This document shows, in pieces, positions 8,257 to 16,537 of a DNA stretch of 64,000 nt. Source of the stretch: an uncultured Eubacterium sp. (lineage in GTDB: Bacteria > Bacillota > Clostridia > Lachnospirales > Lachnospiraceae); NCBI GenBank assembly GCA_948579355.1, contig CAPAOV010000003.1:143512-207511 (forward strand). The letters are read 5' to 3'. The notes under the pieces are model-generated. The model was not told the origin of the DNA, ran no database searches, and saw nothing but the letters and a program-made list of their open reading frames with translations. Made by a program: the position numbers and the translations under genes. The first letter of the stretch is position 1. Every line of letters starts with the position of its first letter.

Positions 8257-9194
8257 GAAAACAGCACCTTTACTTTATCGTGCCCCTGTCGGGCAATCTC
8301 TGCCCGCATATCCTCATTGTTCAAATACCAGACGGTCTTTTCGCACAACTCCTCTGCGGATTCGTATGTTTCAAGGTCTCTGCCCACCTGAAAATATTCC
8401 AACAGCTCTTCCTGAGGATTTGTCATAAGAAAGCCTCCTGCTCCCATAATATCCAGAGCGCGCAATGGGATTCCGCTCTCAATAGTCTGAAGCGTCACAT
8501 TCAGATTCACCTTACTCAGGCGGAATACTTTCGGCATCTCGCTGTAATACATGACCGAGCCACACATTTGCAAATCTTTAAGTTCTGGAATACTGCACTT
8601 TTTCCCGCTATACAATTTAAAATTACATATTTCATTGAGCGCTTTCACGCACTTTATTCTTTGGAGCGACGTCTCATATTGGGCGCGCTCAAGGGAATTT
8701 TTTATTTCCCCGCCCTCTTTTTGGTAGAGCTGACCGACAAAAGAAGCATCGGCGCTCCATTTGCGGCAATCGTCTCCCGTAATCTCCATCCCATCCAGAC
8801 GAACGGTATCAACGGCAAGCGGCCGGTAAAATACCCGCAGTCCCTCTGCCCGCAATTCTTCCACCCGCTTCCGGTCAAAGACAAACGCATACACTTCTTC
8901 ATAGCGGAGAGCTTCTCTCCTGTGAATGACAAACGGCGAATCATACACCCATGCCAAATAAGGTAGCCCTTTCTCATGGCATAAGTCCGCAATAGTAGGG
9001 AAAAAGAGCATCGAGAGAATCATATCCACCTGATACCTTTCTACATACTGTTTCATGTTTGTAAACATATATTCATCATATTTCCAGTCCGGCGATTCAT
9101 AGGAAAACGGAATCACTTCATGTCCATTTCGTCTCAACACCGCTTTTACATCCCGCTGCATAATCCCCGACCACTCATACAATAAAATCTTCAT
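8205..9194 (-). CDS. CgeB/DUF3880-like glycosyltransferase
   Basis: The protein has 329 residues and starts MKILLYEWSG. The C-terminal half has PLRALDIMGAGGFLMTNPQE and a closing WYLNNEDMRAEIARQGHDKV, the hallmark of CgeB/DUF3880-type GT-B transferases often found with Maf proteins. It is the last gene of the operon maf2-maf1-orf74-neuC-GT, starting 23 bases after the epimerase stop. Likely to add a sugar to flagellin or to extend the glycan. The sugar is unknown. Confidence 0.78.
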   Translation of the reverse strand: MKILLYEWSGIMQRDVKAVLRRNGHEVIPFSYESPDWKYDEYMFTNMKQYVERYQVDMILSMLFFPTIADLCHEKGLPYLAWVYDSPFVIHRREALRYEEVYAFVFDRKRVEELRAEGLRVFYRPLAVDTVRLDGMEITGDDCRKWSADASFVGQLYQKEGGEIKNSLERAQYETSLQRIKCVKALNEICNFKLYSGKKCSIPELKDLQMCGSVMYYSEMPKVFRLSKVNLNVTLQTIESGIPLRALDIMGAGGFLMTNPQEELLEYFQVGRDLETYESAEELCEKTVWYLNNEDMRAEIARQGHDKVKVLFSYEKQFAEMFAQMGLAF

Positions 9195-9217
9195 GTTATC
9201 TTCCCCCGCAAAGCAGC

Positions 9218-10360
9218 TTATAAATCAACAAACTTTTTCTGCACATCGCTATTCCAAATCGTCTGTTTCCCCAATACGTCCAAAAACAATTCCGTACTGT
9301 TTCCTTTGCCGAAACTCTGGCATTGAACCTGATACTTGCCGACGTTTTCTATCGCCGCCAAAATCTCATCCCGATTCTCGGTGACATGCTGAATATTTTT
9401 CAGCTTACGGATACTATATCTTCCCTGTTGTCTCGTTCCGATATCAATGGCCGGTATGCCATAGACGCCGCTCTCCCGAATACCGGCGCTCGAATTTCCT
9501 ATAATAACCGACGCCTTTTTCAAAAGCGTAAGAAAGTACTCGAAGCGAATCGATGGGAATACACGGAAATTTTCCTCTCCCTCTAACTCGCGTCCAATCT
9601 TGCGCAAAATGATATCCGTTCCCAAATCATTATTCGGATAAATGACGACAAACTTCTTTTGCGAAGCTTTCAGCGCCGCCACAATTTCATCCATGTGCTC
9701 CTGAAGCTCGTCCACCTCTGTCGTCACCGGATGGTACATGAATATTCCGTATTTATCAAATTCGATATCATAATACTGTTTCACTTCTTCAATATCCGGA
9801 AGTTCCTCTCCCATCATCACATCAATATCCGGAGAGCCAATGACATAAATATTTTCCTGCGGCTCCCCCAATTGGATAATACGGTTCTTCGCCTCCTCAT
9901 TGCAGACAAAATGAAGATGGGCAAACTTCGATACCGCATGGCGAATCGAATCATCAATTGTACCGGAAATCTCTCCCCCCTCAATATGAGCTACGAGGAT
10001 ATTATTTAAGGCTCCCGTGACCGCACCTGCCAGCGCGTCAATCCTGTCTCCGTGCACTAATATCATATCGGGACTAATCTGCTCTACATAGGCTGACAGG
10101 CTCATTAACACATTGCCCATATTGTAACTCATATTCTGCGTATACTGCTGCCCAAAAGCAACGTGGACATTCTGGTATTTATCTTTCAAAACTTCTTTAT
10201 AAGTACTGCCGTATTTGGCAAGCAGGTGCATTCCCGACACATATACATACACCTCGTATTCGGGAGAAGCATCCATCCTTTTCATCAATGACTTTATCTT
10301 TCCGTAATCAGCTCTCGTTCCCGTAATGAAAAGCACTCTTTTTATTTGTATCTTCGACAT
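9218..10360 (-). CDS. neuC: UDP-N-acetylglucosamine 2-epimerase, hydrolysing (NeuC/LegG type)
   Basis: The protein has 380 residues. Family signatures are FITGTRADYGKIKSLM at the start, VHGDRIDALAGA, HIEGGEISGTIDDSIRHAVS, and the C-terminal IIGNSSAGIRESGVYGIPAI. These are the NeuC/LegG subgroup, which converts a UDP-activated N-acetyl or diacetamido sugar to the free mannosamine-type sugar used for sialic or legionaminic acid synthesis. The condensing enzyme (NeuB/LegI) and CMP-transferase are not in this window. It lies 2 bases behind orf74 and upstream of a glycosyltransferase, downstream of two Maf genes, so a nonulosonic acid on flagellin is the natural reading. LegG versus NeuC cannot be decided here. 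Confidence 0.85.
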   Translation of the reverse strand: MSKIQIKRVLFITGTRADYGKIKSLMKRMDASPEYEVYVYVSGMHLLAKYGSTYKEVLKDKYQNVHVAFGQQYTQNMSYNMGNVLMSLSAYVEQISPDMILVHGDRIDALAGAVTGALNNILVAHIEGGEISGTIDDSIRHAVSKFAHLHFVCNEEAKNRIIQLGEPQENIYVIGSPDIDVMMGEELPDIEEVKQYYDIEFDKYGIFMYHPVTTEVDELQEHMDEIVAALKASQKKFVVIYPNNDLGTDIILRKIGRELEGEENFRVFPSIRFEYFLTLLKKASVIIGNSSAGIRESGVYGIPAIDIGTRQQGRYSIRKLKNIQHVTENRDEILAAIENVGKYQVQCQSFGKGNSTELFLDVLGKQTIWNSDVQKKFVDL

Positions 10361-10362
10361 CC

Positions 10363-10587
10363 TTACTGTATCCTTTCCGCCATCTCGTGATAAAATATAT
10401 CGGCCGCCAGCACATAATCCTTATTTTCTATGGCATCAAACAGGGGATTGATGCATGCCCCGAACTCCGGAATTTGGGTAATCATGCCGACTACATCCAT
10501 AAACATTGCCATCCCCTCCTGAAGCCTCTCCTGATAAAAATAAGTAGATATTTCTGTCAGCTTTTCTTTCACCAAAGCCAAATCCAT
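10363..10587 (-). CDS. Small conserved-looking helical protein between maf and neuC
   Basis: The protein has 74 residues from an ATG at 10587 with GGAGG 9 bases upstream; longer starts run into the preceding gene without a ribosome binding site. It is predicted to be all helical, with alternating hydrophobic and charged residues (LALVKEKLTEISTYFYQERL at the start, then MAMFMDVVGMI). I do not recognise the family. Its ATG is 1 base from the stop of maf1 and its stop is 2 bases before neuC, so it is translationally coupled within the glycosylation operon. It could be a chaperone or adaptor for the Maf protein. Confidence 0.7.
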   Translation of the reverse strand: MDLALVKEKLTEISTYFYQERLQEGMAMFMDVVGMITQIPEFGACINPLFDAIENKDYVLAADIFYHEMAERIQ

Positions 10588-10588
10588 C

Positions 10589-12256
10589 TCAGCAAACCTC
10601 CTCCATACATTTCGCAATATAGTTACCAATCATGTCCAGTCCCGCTTTCTGGCTCTCCGCAAAATTGTTCTGCTTATCTGCAATCTCATACAGGCGGAGA
10701 AGTTCGTAAACACGAAATTGCTTTCTTCTCTCATCGTGCGGGTCGGCTTCTGTCAATGCCTGAATTTGCTGCCGTTCCCGCTCGCAGCTCTGATAAAAGG
10801 AAAGGAGGTCGATATGCGGATTATAAACCGCTGTCGTCTCCGCCTTTGCAAGCAGCTCATTCATTGGCGTATGTTTCCGCCCCAGACTAGCGAGCGCCTG
10901 TGCCAGAGACATATACTCCGTTCCCTTAATCTGCACGCCCTTTGAAGCCGTATTGATGACATGTTCAAACTGTACGACTGGAATCGCATTCTGATACCAC
11001 TGGATAAAACGATGCCAGTCCTGCCTTGATTGCACGATTTCCCCTTGATTGTTCTTATACAAAAACCTGTCGTCCTCCACAAAACCCTCGTTCCGGCCTC
11101 CGACATGGCTCGTCTTGTCACTTCCGTATGCCATATCCTGACCGAGTAAAATCACATTCTTTGCCCCCAATTCTTTACAGGCGGCAAAAAATGATGTCGC
11201 CCCGTTGCCGCCATAGCGGTAAAACGATTCCGGTATATGATAACGCTGATAGAATTTACTCACAAAACCCTCGTCTTTTCCAAATATTTTGTACCCGCGA
11301 TGTTCGTCTAACAGCTTATGGGTCGTGTCCACTTTACAAAAGAGAGGTATCTCTTTCGTGCGCTCATCCTCGAAAAACCATAACGGCTTATCCGCCTCAA
11401 TGCAAATATAGGCATCCGGTATAATCCCCTCTTTCAGCATATACGGCAGAGCCGAATCAACAGCGAAAAGAAATGCTTGTTCTCCGGCATTGCGCAGCGT
11501 ATCCACCTCCTCTTTTAAGGAGGGGCCGGCCCCAATAATAATAATGGGAACTTCCCGCTCCCAGACACGGGCAAGAAGCGGTACGGTCGTATATCGCTCC
11601 ACGTATTGCAGATTATGAAGCTGATTAAAAGGAGACAGGTGTAGAAAACGGCGGATAGTGTTGCGATTTGACATCATACGGCCGACGCCATCCAGATACC
11701 GATCAACAAAAAATTTTCTCGAGGCAGGAAAAAATTCCGCCATTTTGGGCGCTACAATAAATACTTTGCTATCGTAATTATCTAACGTGAGCATCTCTTC
11801 CATTACGCCGGAATACATATCTTCATTGATACCCTCGACAATGACGCGTACGCCGGGAGTGTCAAAAAACTCCCGCATATCAATGTATTGCAGCGCATAT
11901 AAAAACAACTGGGCGGACGGCTCATAAATCAAAACCTTACTGTCCCTCTTTTTTTGGAAAAGTATCGTGCGGGCTATCGCACCGTTCCCCAGACCAAACA
12001 ACAGAATATTATCTACCTGAATGTCATCCTGCGCCTGAAGCCATATGCGGGCCTCATGGCGCGGGTCATAAGCGCTCCCAATACGCACCTGTTCCTGTTT
12101 TTCCCCCGTAAGAACAAAAACAATTTCTTTCGACACTGTCTCCATCGCCTCTATCGCCGCAAAATCCTGTCTTACACTATCCGGCTTTATATTGACAATG
12201 CGCTCATACAACTCCGGAAAACCTCTCTGTATGTAGTTCAGATTCCTCTGCCTCAT
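10589..12256 (-). CDS. Maf/DUF115-family motility-associated glycosyltransferase (copy 1)
   Basis: The protein has 555 residues. The central DUF115 (MptE-like) domain begins VPIIIIGAGPSLKEEVDTL near residue 235 and includes CIEADKPLW and a KNVILLGQDMAYGSDKTSH motif. The N-terminal third contains a degenerate Rossmann segment (NILLFGLGNGAIARTI). Maf proteins transfer nonulosonic acids onto Ser/Thr of flagellin in the cytoplasm. The ATG abuts the stop of maf copy 2 (TGAATG), so translation is coupled. It sits next to neuC and flagellin, consistent with legionaminic/pseudaminic-type flagellin modification. Confidence 0.88.
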   Translation of the reverse strand: MRQRNLNYIQRGFPELYERIVNIKPDSVRQDFAAIEAMETVSKEIVFVLTGEKQEQVRIGSAYDPRHEARIWLQAQDDIQVDNILLFGLGNGAIARTILFQKKRDSKVLIYEPSAQLFLYALQYIDMREFFDTPGVRVIVEGINEDMYSGVMEEMLTLDNYDSKVFIVAPKMAEFFPASRKFFVDRYLDGVGRMMSNRNTIRRFLHLSPFNQLHNLQYVERYTTVPLLARVWEREVPIIIIGAGPSLKEEVDTLRNAGEQAFLFAVDSALPYMLKEGIIPDAYICIEADKPLWFFEDERTKEIPLFCKVDTTHKLLDEHRGYKIFGKDEGFVSKFYQRYHIPESFYRYGGNGATSFFAACKELGAKNVILLGQDMAYGSDKTSHVGGRNEGFVEDDRFLYKNNQGEIVQSRQDWHRFIQWYQNAIPVVQFEHVINTASKGVQIKGTEYMSLAQALASLGRKHTPMNELLAKAETTAVYNPHIDLLSFYQSCERERQQIQALTEADPHDERRKQFRVYELLRLYEIADKQNNFAESQKAGLDMIGNYIAKCMEEVC

Positions 12257-13828
12257 TCAGATACCCTCCTGTTCATTTTCAATGCAATCCCACGTCTGTC
12301 TCACATAAGATACTGCTCTTTTATACCGTTCCTCTCTCTTTTCATCATCCAGCGATTTCATATAATCTACAATCAGATGCATCACCGGATTTTCACGCCA
12401 CTTTCTTTCATAAAAAGCTTCATGGTAACTTTTACCGTCCAATTCGTCGAGAAATTTCCTGTACTTTTTGTATTGTCCGCACAGTCCCTTATATTCTTCT
12501 TCCGTCAGATAGAACTCCTCATGATTTAGAAAATCCTGCACTCCCCCGTGTTCCGGAAGCTCGTCAATGGCCTGCCGCAATGGCATTTGCACCGTGCCGC
12601 GTATTTTGGCTCCGCCCTCGGTTGCATTGATTACTTTCCGCTGCGGAAAGGCCTGCAGCATCTTCTCAAACCAACCGTGAAACGATACCCAGTCGCCTCT
12701 TGAATATACTCGTCCGCCATAATATCCTTCCAGTTGATAGTTCTCGTCTTTCACACAGCCCTCGTTTCTGCCGCTCACATGGCTTTGGCCATCTTCCGAA
12801 TAGGCGAGGTCCTGTCCCGCCAGAATAATCGTCTCCGCGCCCAGCTCGATGACAGAGGCAAATAACGCCGTCGACACTCCCGAATAAAAAGGAATCTCCG
12901 CACAAGGTAGTTTCTGCTTTTGCAGCATTAAATTCACAAAAGGATGGTCGTGCCCCCATATACAGATGCCCTTGTGCAAATCTAACAACGCCGCCGGCGT
13001 ATTTGTCGTCACCAGAAGCGGAATCGTCTCACAGCGCTTGTCCTCAAAACATGACATACGCTTCATGGCATCCGTACAGGCAATCAAATCCGGTACAATT
13101 CCGGCTTTGAGGAGTGTAGATACCGCCGCATCTACACAGAAAATAAGCGCCCGTCCCTGCACTCGGTGTAGCTCCTGTACATTTTTGTCCAACGAGGGGC
13201 CAGCCGACACCATAATAACAGGCATCTTTTTATCCCACGTCCTTTTACATCTGCCTATCAAAATCCCGGGATACATCTTTGGCACATTGCGAATCTCATT
13301 TTCGGTCATTGCCCGAATAAACCGTTTAATGGGAGCTTTCATAAAGGCAATTTCCTGACAGACCGTATCGCATATCGCCTGTAACCGTTCCCACGTCTCC
13401 GTATAATACTCGCTATATCCCGAATGGCAGGAGAGAAACGTCGTCTCCACACTGTCTTCATTTAAAATGCGCCGAATCCACTTCTCCGCCTCTCTCCAAA
13501 TCGTATCTCCACAGACCCATGTAACACGGTTCGTGCGGTTTGCCCGTTTATAGCAAGCTGTCTTACGCATTTTATTATATAAAATATTTTCCGGCTCGAC
13601 AACTAAAATTTCTCCTGCAATTCTCTGGAGCGCCTCCTCAATCAACCGACCAGAACCGCCTCCCAGCAAAATAATATTCTCGGTCTGCGGCTGTATGTGG
13701 TAATCCAGCCAACAATGGGAAAAATAAAGATTATCATAGATACTGCCCAAATGCCGTATCCCTTTCGTACCGCAGAGAATCGGAATCACATCTCCGTCCC
13801 GACTCTGCTCTGTCTGAATGCTGACCAT
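12257..13828 (-). CDS. Maf/DUF115-family motility-associated glycosyltransferase (copy 2)
   Basis: The protein has 523 residues and is a divergent paralogue of copy 1. DUF115 signatures are MPVIMVSAGPSLDKNVQELH, FCVDAAVSTLLKAGIVPDLI and ETIILAGQDLAYSEDGQSH. An N-terminal ENIILLGGGSGRLI matches the equivalent Rossmann-like segment in copy 1. The start follows AAAGGAG. It heads the operon maf2-maf1-orf74-neuC-GT and begins 72 bases downstream of flagellin 1. No strong promoter is seen in the gap, so part of its expression may come from read-through of the flagellin terminator. Confidence 0.87.
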   Translation of the reverse strand: MVSIQTEQSRDGDVIPILCGTKGIRHLGSIYDNLYFSHCWLDYHIQPQTENIILLGGGSGRLIEEALQRIAGEILVVEPENILYNKMRKTACYKRANRTNRVTWVCGDTIWREAEKWIRRILNEDSVETTFLSCHSGYSEYYTETWERLQAICDTVCQEIAFMKAPIKRFIRAMTENEIRNVPKMYPGILIGRCKRTWDKKMPVIMVSAGPSLDKNVQELHRVQGRALIFCVDAAVSTLLKAGIVPDLIACTDAMKRMSCFEDKRCETIPLLVTTNTPAALLDLHKGICIWGHDHPFVNLMLQKQKLPCAEIPFYSGVSTALFASVIELGAETIILAGQDLAYSEDGQSHVSGRNEGCVKDENYQLEGYYGGRVYSRGDWVSFHGWFEKMLQAFPQRKVINATEGGAKIRGTVQMPLRQAIDELPEHGGVQDFLNHEEFYLTEEEYKGLCGQYKKYRKFLDELDGKSYHEAFYERKWRENPVMHLIVDYMKSLDDEKREERYKRAVSYVRQTWDCIENEQEGI

Positions 13829-13839
13829 ATATTCTCCTT

Positions 13840-13876
13840 TACAAAAATAAGGCAGGAGATAACGCTTCCCCTGCCA
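13840..13876 (-). terminator. Flagellin 1 terminator
   Basis: On the minus strand GGCAGG and CCTGCC enclose a 13-base loop and are followed by TTATTTTT. The short stem may allow read-through into the maf operon. Confidence 0.65.
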
Positions 13877-13900
13877 AATATTTTTTTAATACTATTATCT

Positions 13901-14704
13901 TTAACCAAGTAAGGACATAACACCCTGTGTAGACTGATTTGCCTGTGCAAGCATAGATGTTGCTGCCTGCTGCAAGATGCTCTCTTTGGAGTATCTTGTC
14001 ATTTCATCAGCCATATCCGTATCACGAATACGTGACTCAGAAGCCTGTAAGTTCTCTGCCGTGTTATCATCATTCTTAACCGTGTACTCCAGACGGTTCT
14101 GGATAGCACCGAGTTTGGAACGAGTTGTAGACAATGCTGTAATGTTCTTATCAATAGCACTGATAGATGCAGTAGCCAGTGAATAAGAGCTTACCTTAGC
14201 AGAAATATCTGTCATCTCTGTCGCACTAATTGAAATTGCAATTGACTGCTCACTGTTAGCACCAACCTGAAGGTGTTTGTTTGTGAAAGAACCATCACAC
14301 AGTTTCTGTGTATTGAACTCTGTCTGAGATGTAATACGGTCAAACTCTGCTTTTAACTGAGAAAGCTCCTGAGAAATAGCCTGACGGTCAACGCTAACGT
14401 TTGTGTCGTTTGCTGCCTGTACAGCCAACTCACGAGCACGCTGCAAAATTGCATGCTGCTGGTCCATAGCACCCTCTGCTGTCTGGATTAAAGAAATACC
14501 ATCCTGAGCATTATCGGACGCTCTCTGAAGACCTCTAATCTGACCTCTCATCTTCTCGGAAATGGAAAGTCCTGCTGCATCGTCTGCGGCACGGTTAATT
14601 TTATATCCGCTGGAAAGTTTTTCTGTCGCTTTGGAAAGATTACCTCCAACAATTCCTAACTGTCTGTTTGCGTTCATTGATGAAATATTGTGTTGTACTA
14701 TCAT
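13901..14704 (-). CDS. fliC: Flagellin (copy 1)
   Basis: The protein has 267 residues, the short form with only the conserved D0/D1 helices and little or no surface domain. The N-terminus reads MIVQHNISSMNANRQLG and the C-terminus ends SMLANQ-type helix then STQGVMSLLG (sequence: ASTSMLAQANQ preceding the tail). AAGGAGG lies upstream of the ATG. A sigma-28 promoter is at 14804-14830 and a GGA-loop hairpin at 14729-14742 precedes the ribosome binding site. It is nearly identical to flagellin 2 except for about 20 central residues and the last ones. Exported by the flagellar system to form the filament. Confidence 0.97.
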   Translation of the reverse strand: MIVQHNISSMNANRQLGIVGGNLSKATEKLSSGYKINRAADDAAGLSISEKMRGQIRGLQRASDNAQDGISLIQTAEGAMDQQHAILQRARELAVQAANDTNVSVDRQAISQELSQLKAEFDRITSQTEFNTQKLCDGSFTNKHLQVGANSEQSIAISISATEMTDISAKVSSYSLATASISAIDKNITALSTTRSKLGAIQNRLEYTVKNDDNTAENLQASESRIRDTDMADEMTRYSKESILQQAATSMLAQANQSTQGVMSLLG

Positions 14705-14728
14705 AATAAATTCCTCCTTGAGATATAA

Positions 14729-14742
14729 CGGCTTCCCTGCCG
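14729..14742 (-). promoter_or_regulatory. Candidate CsrA-binding hairpin in the flagellin 1 leader
   Basis: On the minus strand CGGC-AGGGAA-GCCG forms a small hairpin with GGGA in the loop, about 12 bases upstream of the AAGGAGGAA ribosome binding site. Two GGA sites, one in a hairpin loop and one at the Shine-Dalgarno, are the known arrangement for CsrA repression of Bacillus hag. Confidence 0.5.
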
Positions 14743-14803
14743 CAAAATCCTTTTTATTCTAATTTTTTGAACAGCTTCCATTCTGTTTTACTCTCTGATA
14801 TAT

Positions 14804-14830
14804 ATATCGGGCGCTTTTTCTTTTACTTTA
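14804..14830 (-). promoter_or_regulatory. Sigma-28 promoter of flagellin 1
   Basis: On the minus strand TAAA, exactly 15 bases, then CCCGATAT. This is one mismatch from the Gram-positive sigma-28 consensus. Confidence 0.85.
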
Positions 14831-14860
14831 GTATTTTTTTCAAAAAGATAGAAAAAAATC

Positions 14861-14877
14861 ATATTCTGTGTTATGAT
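14861..14877 (+). promoter_or_regulatory. Extended -10 promoter of the pore-former candidate
   Basis: TGTTATGAT (extended -10, hexamer 14872-14877) points rightward toward the gene at 14967. No good -35 is seen 17 bases upstream. Confidence 0.4.
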
Positions 14878-14902
14878 GTGTACAGATACCCATAGATAAC
14901 AC

Positions 14903-14935
14903 AGCCTGACGGTGGCAAGTCGAACTTGTCAGGCT
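14903..14935 (+). promoter_or_regulatory. Two-part hairpin in the 5' leader of the pore-former candidate
   Basis: AGCCTGA (14903-14909) pairs with TCAGGCT (14929-14935). Inside it CAAG (14916-14919) pairs with CTTG (14925-14928) around a TCGAA loop, leaving a one-sided 6-base bulge. It lies between the promoter and the ribosome binding site, so it would be part of the mRNA leader. I cannot match it to a known riboswitch class. Confidence 0.5.
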
Positions 14936-14966
14936 AACTACAGTACACACAGAAAGGATGATGCTT

Positions 14967-16388
14967 ATGTCACCAATACCAATCAAAAAGATACCCATTG
15001 ATTTGACGAAGGACACTCCGTCCAAAGTAACTGCTGAAGAATTAAAAGGGGAATTAAATGCCATCGGTCTCCGGTGCAAAGAAACCCGTATTGAGAAACT
15101 CGAAAAGTATATTGAAGAAACCGTGAACACTTTTGCTGATGGCAATACACAGGGATTCGGGATATTCAAATACAATTCGCCGGATGTAGCAGAATTTTAC
15201 GAAAAAGGATATACTGTGAAATCCATATCGGAACTGGCTCCTCTTACGGAAATCATCCGCAGCAATTGGAAGCCGACCGATACCGCCCCTTATATGACGG
15301 ATTTGGTTGCCGTTGCAAACCCGAAACATTTTGACTACTTGCTGGCAAACTATACCGGATTTGCCGGAAAAAAATCAAGCGAGCAATACACAAAAAATAA
15401 CACTACTGTTGACGCCATCAAGGAGCAGTTCACAAAGATTGCCTTAAATATTTCTTCTACCCTTGTTGATGATTTGGATAAGGACCAGATGGAAGCCGTT
15501 TTCAATAAGACAATCGCTCCCGTTGACCCCTCGAATGAAAATTATGACTCCGGTACCCAAAACAGAAATATCCTTTTAGTAAAAGGATATAACGAGAGCA
15601 AAAAGGAATGCGACGCTATCGGCGTAATCAACGTTGAATACCGCCTCCAAATCAACGATTACAAGGAAAAGAAAGACAAGCACAAAACTTACACCCTTGA
15701 TGTGACAGTCAGAACTTCCCTGTACACGGATACATCCAAATTAGAAGCAGAAGTTACCTATTTACAAAATATTTTCAAAAATACGATGTTCTTTGACTCA
15801 GCAATCCCATTTAATCCGGAAGTAAAAATTTATGACGCACTTCCGCCAGAAATCAAAGATACTTTTATCCACTCCCTGCCTCTGGAGCAGACAAAGAATA
15901 ACATCATTTCATGCATGGTTTTGTATGCTCCGGATTTAGAAAACATCGGTTGTATTGATAACAGAAATTCCGAGGGGCAGGCACAATATTCCAAGACAAT
16001 AACAAGCGGCTTCACTTTTACTTTCGGCCAGAAAATTTCTGCGGGCCTCAAATACAGCGCCGGAACGCTGTTGACAAAAGCAGAGTTCAGTGCAAGTATT
16101 GAAATTTCATTTACCGAGCAGTGGAACAAAAGCCAGTCGGAAACCATTACTTTCTCCGTACCTAAAAACGCAGTAGCATATCTCTATCAGGGATATCTGC
16201 AGTGTGCCGTATTGGAATTTAACACCGACACATTCAAATATTCTTATAAGGAAACCGGGCGTTTCCTGAGTAACATTATAAAGACGACTCCAAAGCCAAT
16301 CGACACGAAACCGGTAACAATGATGAATACCGGACGGATATATGCGGAGGACAAACCAGACGAACTTCCTCTGTGGGAGAGTCTGTAA
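14967..16388 (+). CDS. Possible aerolysin-like beta-pore-forming protein
   Basis: The protein has about 473 residues from ATG 14967, which has AAAGGA 9 bases upstream; ATGs at 14958 and 14961 are less well placed. No signal peptide, lipobox or membrane helix is visible. The last third (about residues 340-425 of the longest frame) is a run of Ser/Thr-rich alternating polar/hydrophobic strands, such as KTITSGFTFTFGQKISAGL and KAEFSASIEISFTEQW, followed by SETITFSVPKNAVAYLYQGY. That pattern, with the trailing VPxxxxxxLYxG, is typical of the pore module of aerolysin/ETX-MTX2 proteins. The N-terminal part is unassigned. It lies between two flagellins on the opposite strand, with its own promoter, leader hairpin and terminator. 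Function is inferred from strand pattern only. Confidence 0.5.
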   Translation: MSPIPIKKIPIDLTKDTPSKVTAEELKGELNAIGLRCKETRIEKLEKYIEETVNTFADGNTQGFGIFKYNSPDVAEFYEKGYTVKSISELAPLTEIIRSNWKPTDTAPYMTDLVAVANPKHFDYLLANYTGFAGKKSSEQYTKNNTTVDAIKEQFTKIALNISSTLVDDLDKDQMEAVFNKTIAPVDPSNENYDSGTQNRNILLVKGYNESKKECDAIGVINVEYRLQINDYKEKKDKHKTYTLDVTVRTSLYTDTSKLEAEVTYLQNIFKNTMFFDSAIPFNPEVKIYDALPPEIKDTFIHSLPLEQTKNNIISCMVLYAPDLENIGCIDNRNSEGQAQYSKTITSGFTFTFGQKISAGLKYSAGTLLTKAEFSASIEISFTEQWNKSQSETITFSVPKNAVAYLYQGYLQCAVLEFNTDTFKYSYKETGRFLSNIIKTTPKPIDTKPVTMMNTGRIYAEDKPDELPLWESL

Positions 16389-16405
16389 TCATTTACAATT
16401 GAAGC

Positions 16406-16440
16406 AAAACTGCGCCGGAGAATTTTACCGGCGCAGTTTT
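16406..16440 (+). terminator. Terminator of the pore-former candidate
   Basis: AAAACTGCGCCGG and CCGGCGCAGTTTT form a perfect 13-bp stem with a 9-base loop, 18 bases after the stop codon. Confidence 0.9.
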
Positions 16441-16461
16441 CAGTTGTTGCTTTTTTACAGA

Positions 16462-16496
16462 AAAAGGAGCCAGCCACAAAGGACTGACCCCTCCAA
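16462..16496 (-). terminator. Flagellin 2 terminator
   Basis: On the minus strand GGAGGGGTCAGTCC and GGCTGGCTCC pair with minor mismatches around a short loop and are followed by TTTTT. Confidence 0.75.
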
Positions 16497-16537
16497 ACAA
16501 AACATTTGATTTGATGTTTTCATACAATGACTGCAAA

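Noticed and set aside
14881..14957. c-di-GMP riboswitch before the pore-former candidate
   Set aside because: A GCCTGAC/GTCAGGC hairpin is present but the GCAAAGC core and GNRA-receptor features of the class are missing.
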